This document shows positions 40,990-45,482 of a stretch of 45,482 nt of DNA, in pieces. Source of the DNA: Prosthecobacter sp. (GTDB lineage Bacteria > Verrucomicrobiota > Verrucomicrobiia > Verrucomicrobiales > Verrucomicrobiaceae); contig JAIPJY010000056.1 in NCBI GenBank assembly GCA_021733925.1, positions 1 to 45,482 of the forward strand. The letters are read 5' to 3'. Numbering within the stretch: position 1 is the first letter of the stretch; the number at the start of each line of letters is the position of its first letter. Below the pieces are notes generated by a model, which worked only from the letters and a program-made list of their open reading frames with translations, was not told the origin of the DNA and searched no databases. The translations under genes were made by a program, and so were the position numbers.

Positions 40990-43117
40990 ATCACCCCCCG
41001 CACCGCCGCAGCTGCGCCTGACCGAGGATCATTTCATCAACCGCGAGCTGAGCTGGCTCGCCTTCAATTCTCGTGTCCTGGACGAGGTGGCACGCACGGA
41101 TCTGCCCGTGCTCGAACGCGTCAAGTTTCTCGCCATCACCGCGTCAAACCTCGATGAATTCTTCATGGTCCGCATCGGTGCCCTGCAGTTTCTGCGTGAG
41201 CAAGGCCTGCGCGTGCGCGACAACGCCGGCCTCACCCCCACTCAGCAATGGGAGCAGGTGCACCAGCAGGCCGCCGCCTTTGTGGCGCGGCAGTATGACA
41301 TCCTTCAGAAGCAGCTTGTGCCCATGATGACCGAGAAGGGCATCCGGCGCCTCCTGAACACCGAACTCACACCCGCACAACGCACGCTGCTGCATGAATA
41401 CTTTGACGAGCACATCTTCCCGGTGCTGTCGCCAGTGGTGGTGGATGACACCAATGCTCGTGCGGCCATACCTGCGTTGAACATCATCCTGCTCTGCACT
41501 GTGACCGGTGGTGACCATGGTCACATGGAAAAGCGCCATGTGCTGCTGCCGCTCCCTGCCAATCTGCCACGTCATGTCCTGGTGCCTGATCCTGAGGGCG
41601 GCCAGCATCTCTACTTGAACCTCGAAGACGTCGTCGCGCTGTTCATCGGTGAGTTTTTCCCGGCTGAGAAAGTCTCCGTTCCCGCACGCTTCCGTGTCAG
41701 CCGCAACACCGACATCACCGTCGATGATGAGAGCGCCTTCGACCTAGCGAGCGAGATGGAGCAGGTGCTGGAAAAACGTCTCAAGAGCCCCGCCATCCGC
41801 ATCGAAATTGAGACCGGCGCCTCACGCGAGCACACCCGCATCATCCGCGATCTCTGCGGCGCACGCACCGCGCAGATTTATGACATCCCCGGCGAGCTCG
41901 ATCTGCGCGCCTACTTTCAAATCGCCGGCATCTCAGGTTTCGAGGAGCTCAAGGTCGATCCTTGGGACAGCCTCCCCACCACCGCCATCACCCCCGGCGA
42001 AAGCATTTTTGACGCGATCAAGCGCGGAGACATCCTGCTGCATCATCCGTATGAAAGCTTCGATCCCATCCTCGCCCTGGTGGAAGAGGCTGCAGCTGAT
42101 CCGAACGTCATCGCGATCAAACAGATTCTCTACCGCACCGCCAAGAACAGCCGCATCATCTCCGCGCTCATCCGTGCCGCTCAGGCCGGCAAGCACGTCA
42201 CCGTGCTGGTGGAGCTGAAAGCGCGCTTTGATGAAGCCCGCAATCTTGAACGTGCCACCGACCTCATCAATGCAGGCGCGCAGATCATCTACGGCGTCGC
42301 CGGTTTGAAGACGCATGCCAAGGTCTGCCTCGTCATGCGCCGCGAATCCGGCCACATGACGCGCTACATGCACTTCGGCACCGGCAACTACAACGAGGCC
42401 ACCTCCAAACTCTACACCGACATCAGCCTGCTCACCTGCCGTGCTGATTTTGGCGCTGACGCCTCCGCGTTCTTCAACACCGTCACCGGTCGCTCACGTT
42501 TCGTGCATTTCAGCAAGCTCAGCATGGCCCCCTACGGCCTGCGAGAGCGCCTGGTCTCCATGATCCGCAGCGAAACCGAACGCGCCCGTCAGGGCGAAGC
42601 CGCCGAGATCATGCTCAAGATGAACGCGCTCGAAGACCGCCAGATGATCGCGGCGCTCTATGAAGCCTCCCAGGCAGGCGTGAAGATCCGCCTCAACATA
42701 CGCGGCATCTGCTGCCTGCGCCCGGGCATCAAGGGCATCAGTGAAAACATCAGCGTCATCAGCATCATCGACCGCTACCTGGAACACGCCCGTATCTTCT
42801 GGTTCCGCCAGGGCGGCAAGCCCGCCGTCTTCATCGCCAGTGCGGACTTCATGAACCGCAATCTCTCGAAGCGCGTTGAACTCCTCACCCCCGTCGAAGA
42901 CCGGGAGGCGCGCAAACGCCTGCTGCACATCCTCGAAGTTCACTTCGCCGACACGGCCCGCGGCCGCGTCCTTAAATCTGACGGCACATGGCACCTGCCC
43001 CATGTCCCCGCCTCCAGAGCACGCCGCTCCCAGGAGCAATTTGCCCGCGAAATGGCCAAGCGTGCGCGGCAGTCCAATGAATCACCCGACGTGCTGGTTC
43101 CGCATACGCCGAAGTGA
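40964..43117 (+). CDS. ppk1: polyphosphate kinase 1
   Basis: A 717-residue enzyme that makes inorganic polyphosphate from ATP (and can run in reverse). The N-domain begins FINRELSWLAFNSRVLDEV, followed by the head domain (FPVLSPVVVDDTNARAAIPA). The two phospholipase-D-like catalytic domains carry the autophosphorylated His (GLKTHAKVCLVMRR, His451), RYMHFGTGNYNEATSKLYTD and the second-domain LNIRGICCLRPGIKG with VISIIDRYLEHARIF. Length and motifs are complete. The ATG at 40964 lies within the Ppx-like gene (26-bp overlap). Its TGA directly abuts the stop of the convergent channel gene (TGATCA); no terminator hairpin is seen there. Confidence 0.96.
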   Translation: MTSSSPNPESPPAPPQLRLTEDHFINRELSWLAFNSRVLDEVARTDLPVLERVKFLAITASNLDEFFMVRIGALQFLREQGLRVRDNAGLTPTQQWEQVHQQAAAFVARQYDILQKQLVPMMTEKGIRRLLNTELTPAQRTLLHEYFDEHIFPVLSPVVVDDTNARAAIPALNIILLCTVTGGDHGHMEKRHVLLPLPANLPRHVLVPDPEGGQHLYLNLEDVVALFIGEFFPAEKVSVPARFRVSRNTDITVDDESAFDLASEMEQVLEKRLKSPAIRIEIETGASREHTRIIRDLCGARTAQIYDIPGELDLRAYFQIAGISGFEELKVDPWDSLPTTAITPGESIFDAIKRGDILLHHPYESFDPILALVEEAAADPNVIAIKQILYRTAKNSRIISALIRAAQAGKHVTVLVELKARFDEARNLERATDLINAGAQIIYGVAGLKTHAKVCLVMRRESGHMTRYMHFGTGNYNEATSKLYTDISLLTCRADFGADASAFFNTVTGRSRFVHFSKLSMAPYGLRERLVSMIRSETERARQGEAAEIMLKMNALEDRQMIAALYEASQAGVKIRLNIRGICCLRPGIKGISENISVISIIDRYLEHARIFWFRQGGKPAVFIASADFMNRNLSKRVELLTPVEDREARKRLLHILEVHFADTARGRVLKSDGTWHLPHVPASRARRSQEQFAREMAKRARQSNESPDVLVPHTPK

Positions 43118-43843
43118 TCACCACAGCGCCTTGTAAACCAGCGCCCCGACAATCCCGCCGATGATCGGACCCACGACTGGAATCCACGCATAGCTCCAGT
43201 CAGAACTGCCTTTGCCGGGAATCGGCAGCACAAAGTGTGCAAGGCGGGGGCCAAGGTCGCGTGCAGGATTGATGGCATAGCCGGTGGGACCGCCGAGGGA
43301 CAGGCCAATCGCACCCACAAGCATGCCGACGATGGCGGGAGCGAATCCTTTGTCCCAGCCGGAATTGGGCACCAGATTGGCGGGAGACAAAATCGCCAGC
43401 AGACCGAACATCAGCATGGCGGTCCCCAAAGCCTCGCAGATCAAATTGCTCACATTATGCCGGATGGCCGGGCCGGTGCTGAAGACCCCCAGTTTGTCGC
43501 CTGCCGAAGGCGTGACCGACCAGTGCGGCAGATAGGTCAGATAGACCAGTACGCCACCGAGAAAGCCACCCGCCACCTGCGCCGCGATGTAGCCTGGCAC
43601 CAATTCCCATCCGAATTTGCCGATGGAGGCCAAACCTAGTGTCACAGCGGGATTGAGATGCGCCCCGCTGATGGCATTCGTGCAGTAAACGGCAATTGCC
43701 ACCGCTAGCCCCCAGCCTGCAGTGATGACAATCCAGCCCCCGTTGTTTCCCTTCGTTTGTTTCAGAAGCACATTCGCCACGACACCATCGCCGAGGAAGA
43801 CCAGAATCATTGTGCCGAGGAGTTCTGCGAGATAGGTGGACAT
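43118..43843 (-). CDS. MIP-family channel, glycerol-facilitator type
   Basis: A 241-residue six-helix membrane channel. Both half-helix motifs are intact: GAHLNPAVTLG and GYAINPARDLGPRLA. The Asp after the second NPAR (NPARD) is the mark of aquaglyceroporins (GlpF type), which pass glycerol and other small polyols, rather than strict water channels. No glycerol kinase or glycerol-3-phosphate dehydrogenase gene is near, so the physiological solute (glycerol, water or another uncharged compound) is open. It converges with ppk without any spacer, and the MlaE permease gene lies 88 bp upstream on the same strand. Confidence 0.92.
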   Translation of the reverse strand: MSTYLAELLGTMILVFLGDGVVANVLLKQTKGNNGGWIVITAGWGLAVAIAVYCTNAISGAHLNPAVTLGLASIGKFGWELVPGYIAAQVAGGFLGGVLVYLTYLPHWSVTPSAGDKLGVFSTGPAIRHNVSNLICEALGTAMLMFGLLAILSPANLVPNSGWDKGFAPAIVGMLVGAIGLSLGGPTGYAINPARDLGPRLAHFVLPIPGKGSSDWSYAWIPVVGPIIGGIVGALVYKALW

Positions 43844-43931
43844 GGTGATGCTGAATTGGTTGAATTTCCGCGCAGGCTATCGGGCGGCGCCAAAAAGAGC
43901 AAGCCTGTAGATTCAGCCGCCACAGCCGGCC

Positions 43932-44756
43932 TCACGATGAAGTGCCCATCGGCGACACATAATTCAGCGCAATGGTCAGGAAGAAATTCGAAACCAGCAT
44001 TGTCAGTGAAGAGTAGACCACGGCACGCGTGGTGCCGAGACCAACACCGACGGCGCCATTCTCCGCCACGAGGCCCTGATGGCAGCTGATCAGCGTGATG
44101 ATGATGCCAAACACCAGCCCCTTGAACATGCCAATCCCCACATCCAGCACCTCGGTGTGGTCCAAGGTGTGCTGCCAGAACCAGCCGCCCGGCACATCAA
44201 ACCCATACACAATGAGCGCATAAGATGCCATCAAACCGAAGGCGATGCTTTCCGCCACCAGCAGCGGCATGGACACACACATCGCCAGAAAGCGTGGCAT
44301 TACCAGATAATCCACCGGATGCACCCCCATCACGCGCAAAGCATCAATCTGCTCGGTCACTTTCATCGTGCCGATGTCCGCCGCCATCGAGGCCCCCACA
44401 CGCCCCGACACCATCAGTCCCGCCAGCACTGGCCCCAGTTCACGGCAAAGCGCCACGGAGACAATGGCCCCCACTGTCGATTCAATGCCGAACTCCTTGA
44501 ACTTTGCATACGACTGAAAGGCAAACACCGCACCAGTGAAAGCCCCCGTCACCACCACCACCAGCTGCGATCCATAACCAATCGCCACGATCTGCTGCGC
44601 CACCAGTTTCAGCCGCCACCTGCCGCTCTTCAATCCAATCATCAGCTCGCCCATCAATCCGGCGATCTGCCCCAGCCATGACAGCACGCCAAGAAAACTC
44701 CGGCCCACGAAGACCAGCCAATCCATGCGTTGCAGTGTTTCCATGCAACCATGCAT
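43932..44756 (-). CDS. MlaE-family ABC transporter permease
   Basis: A 274-residue inner-membrane permease of the MlaE/YrbE family, which moves phospholipids or sterol-like lipids between the membranes. It shows the family pattern: amphipathic N-terminal helix, then VVVVTGAFTGAVFAFQSYAK, VALCRELGPVLAGLMVSGRV and GASMAADIGTMKVTEQIDAL with VMGVHPVDYLVMPRFLA, and a C-terminal GLVAENGAVGVGLGTTRAVV. The ATPase (MlaF) and the MCE substrate-binding protein (MlaD), usually adjacent, are not downstream; they could lie outside the window. The first ATG (44756) has AGGA 6 nt upstream and is preferred to the ATG at 44744. Confidence 0.92.
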   Translation of the reverse strand: MHGCMETLQRMDWLVFVGRSFLGVLSWLGQIAGLMGELMIGLKSGRWRLKLVAQQIVAIGYGSQLVVVVTGAFTGAVFAFQSYAKFKEFGIESTVGAIVSVALCRELGPVLAGLMVSGRVGASMAADIGTMKVTEQIDALRVMGVHPVDYLVMPRFLAMCVSMPLLVAESIAFGLMASYALIVYGFDVPGGWFWQHTLDHTEVLDVGIGMFKGLVFGIIITLISCHQGLVAENGAVGVGLGTTRAVVYSSLTMLVSNFFLTIALNYVSPMGTSS

Positions 44757-44812
44757 GCAGAATCCTCATGCGGCGTGAAGGCATGGCCTTGTGCCTTTTT
44801 CGTCACGCATGT

Positions 44813-45482
44813 TCAGTCCACCCGCGCAGCCTTTAATCTCTCATCGTCCAGATCAAGACGATACATGACCTGGTTGTAGTCATACCGTGGCGTGGCGATG
44901 GGATTGCCGGAAAACGTCTCCGCATAGGTGCCTTGGAAATAGATCATGCGTCCATCCTGCTGGTCGAAAAACGCGTGATGGCTCGGATTGTAGAAGCTGT
45001 ACTTTGGGTGCTTGGCGATTTTCACTGCCTTGCGCCAGGGACCTTCGATCTGCTTTGCCTCCGCATACCAGACCTCTCCAAGGTAGGAAACATCACCGCC
45101 TGCCTGCACCGCGATCATGACCCAGCGTTCGCGGTGTTTGTTCCAATGCACGCTCCCGGCATGCAGATGCACCGGTTTGCCTGTCTGCGCATCCACCACC
45201 TGCATGCGCGCCTTTTCTTCGGGCATCTTCTTTTCGGCGATGAGGTATCCCTCGTCCTTCTGCGTTGTCGGAGGCAGGGCGTGCTGCCAGACGTAGTCGC
45301 CATGCTCCGCCGACCATGCCAGCGACTCGTAGGCGGAGGTGTTCTGCACCGAGTCATAATTCGCCTTCACCCGCGTCCGGCAGAAGGGCGTGGAAAAGTA
45401 AATCCAGTCCCCATCCGCGCCTTTGACCCGCACGGCATTGCCCTGCGGGTGCTGCCAGTCAAATTCATCCCCCAGCACCGTG
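44813..45482 (-). CDS. unknown protein, possibly beta-propeller, cut by window edge
   Basis: At least 221 residues, with the frame still open at the right edge, so the N-terminus is missing; a GTG at 45478 is not taken as the start. The sequence alternates short strands and Trp/Tyr/Asp-rich loops: DGDWIYFSTPFCRTRVKANY, RERWVMIAVQAGGDVSYLGE with VWYAEAKQIEGPW, then KYSFYNPSHHAFFDQQDGRM and RYDYNQVMYRLDLDDERL. This is the pattern of five-bladed beta-propellers such as GH43/GH32-like glycosidases or DUF4185-type proteins, but I cannot name a family. It lies upstream of mlaE on the same strand with a 56-bp gap. Confidence 0.65.
   Translation of the reverse strand, partial: TVLGDEFDWQHPQGNAVRVKGADGDWIYFSTPFCRTRVKANYDSVQNTSAYESLAWSAEHGDYVWQHALPPTTQKDEGYLIAEKKMPEEKARMQVVDAQTGKPVHLHAGSVHWNKHRERWVMIAVQAGGDVSYLGEVWYAEAKQIEGPWRKAVKIAKHPKYSFYNPSHHAFFDQQDGRMIYFQGTYAETFSGNPIATPRYDYNQVMYRLDLDDERLKAARVD

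Noticed and set aside
44766-44813. Partial inverted repeat (CATGCGGCGTGA ... TCACGCATG) before the MlaE gene
   Set aside because: The arms are interrupted and no T tract follows in the needed direction; too weak to call a terminator or operator.

Overview
The window is a GC-rich bacterial chromosome segment. It most likely comes from a member of Verrucomicrobiota, probably Verrucomicrobiaceae (Prosthecobacter-like). The grounds are a Planctomycete/Verrucomicrobia-type DUF1549/DUF1553 cytochrome protein, a DUF1552 protein, a CE15-type esterase, an SHD1-hydrolase fusion, and several secreted proteins with Pro/Ala/Gln-rich linkers. This is inference from gene families; there is no rRNA. I saw no tRNA, rRNA, CRISPR array, complete insertion sequence or prophage.

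Layout. 1-182: AT-richer edge with the possible 3' end of a gene. 203-3424: SPFH-type protein (minus), divergent from a phosphohexomutase. 3575-6153: Gln/Pro-rich secreted protein, then rpoN, which has a near-consensus sigma-54 promoter of its own. 6155-7426: inverted pair of REP-like hairpins and an M20 peptidase. 7578-10808: DUF1549/DUF1553 protein, then a small ribbon-helix-helix gene lying between two copies of the DUF1553 gene's last 28 bp. 10862-18079: PadR regulator, bestrophin and a three-gene RND efflux operon (pump, adaptor, TolC). 18143-19156: two small unknown genes followed by a decayed copy of the TolC 3' end. 19163-21035: LemA-TPM-TPM operon (minus). 21179-25213: O-methyltransferase, ABM monooxygenase, leucine-rich-repeat protein, SHD1-hydrolase and Fur-family regulator. 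25303-31138: secreted and envelope proteins of mostly unknown role, including a second TPM locus. 31141-33661: DUF1552 protein, azurin and a small secreted protein. 33850-35466: ammonium transporter with a sigma-54 promoter and strong terminators on both sides. 35596-36957: CPBP protease. 37039-43117: CE15 esterase, ROK kinase, a Ppx/GppA-like protein with altered active-site motifs, and polyphosphate kinase. 43118-45482: glycerol-facilitator-type channel, MlaE permease and a partial unknown gene.

How the parts may work together. Nitrogen: RpoN, its apparent autoregulation and the amt sigma-54 promoter form a small circuit, although no enhancer-binding activator or PII protein is in the window. 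Efflux: PadR-type repressors often control pumps, and PadR lies upstream of the RND operon, which has a palindrome before its start. Phosphate: ppk1 overlaps the Ppx-like gene by 26 bp. Envelope: the TPM/LemA loci, MlaE, SPFH protein and CPBP protease all point to the cell envelope.

The most unusual structural signal is that two separate genes have the 3' end duplicated downstream, with small accessory genes lying between the two copies.
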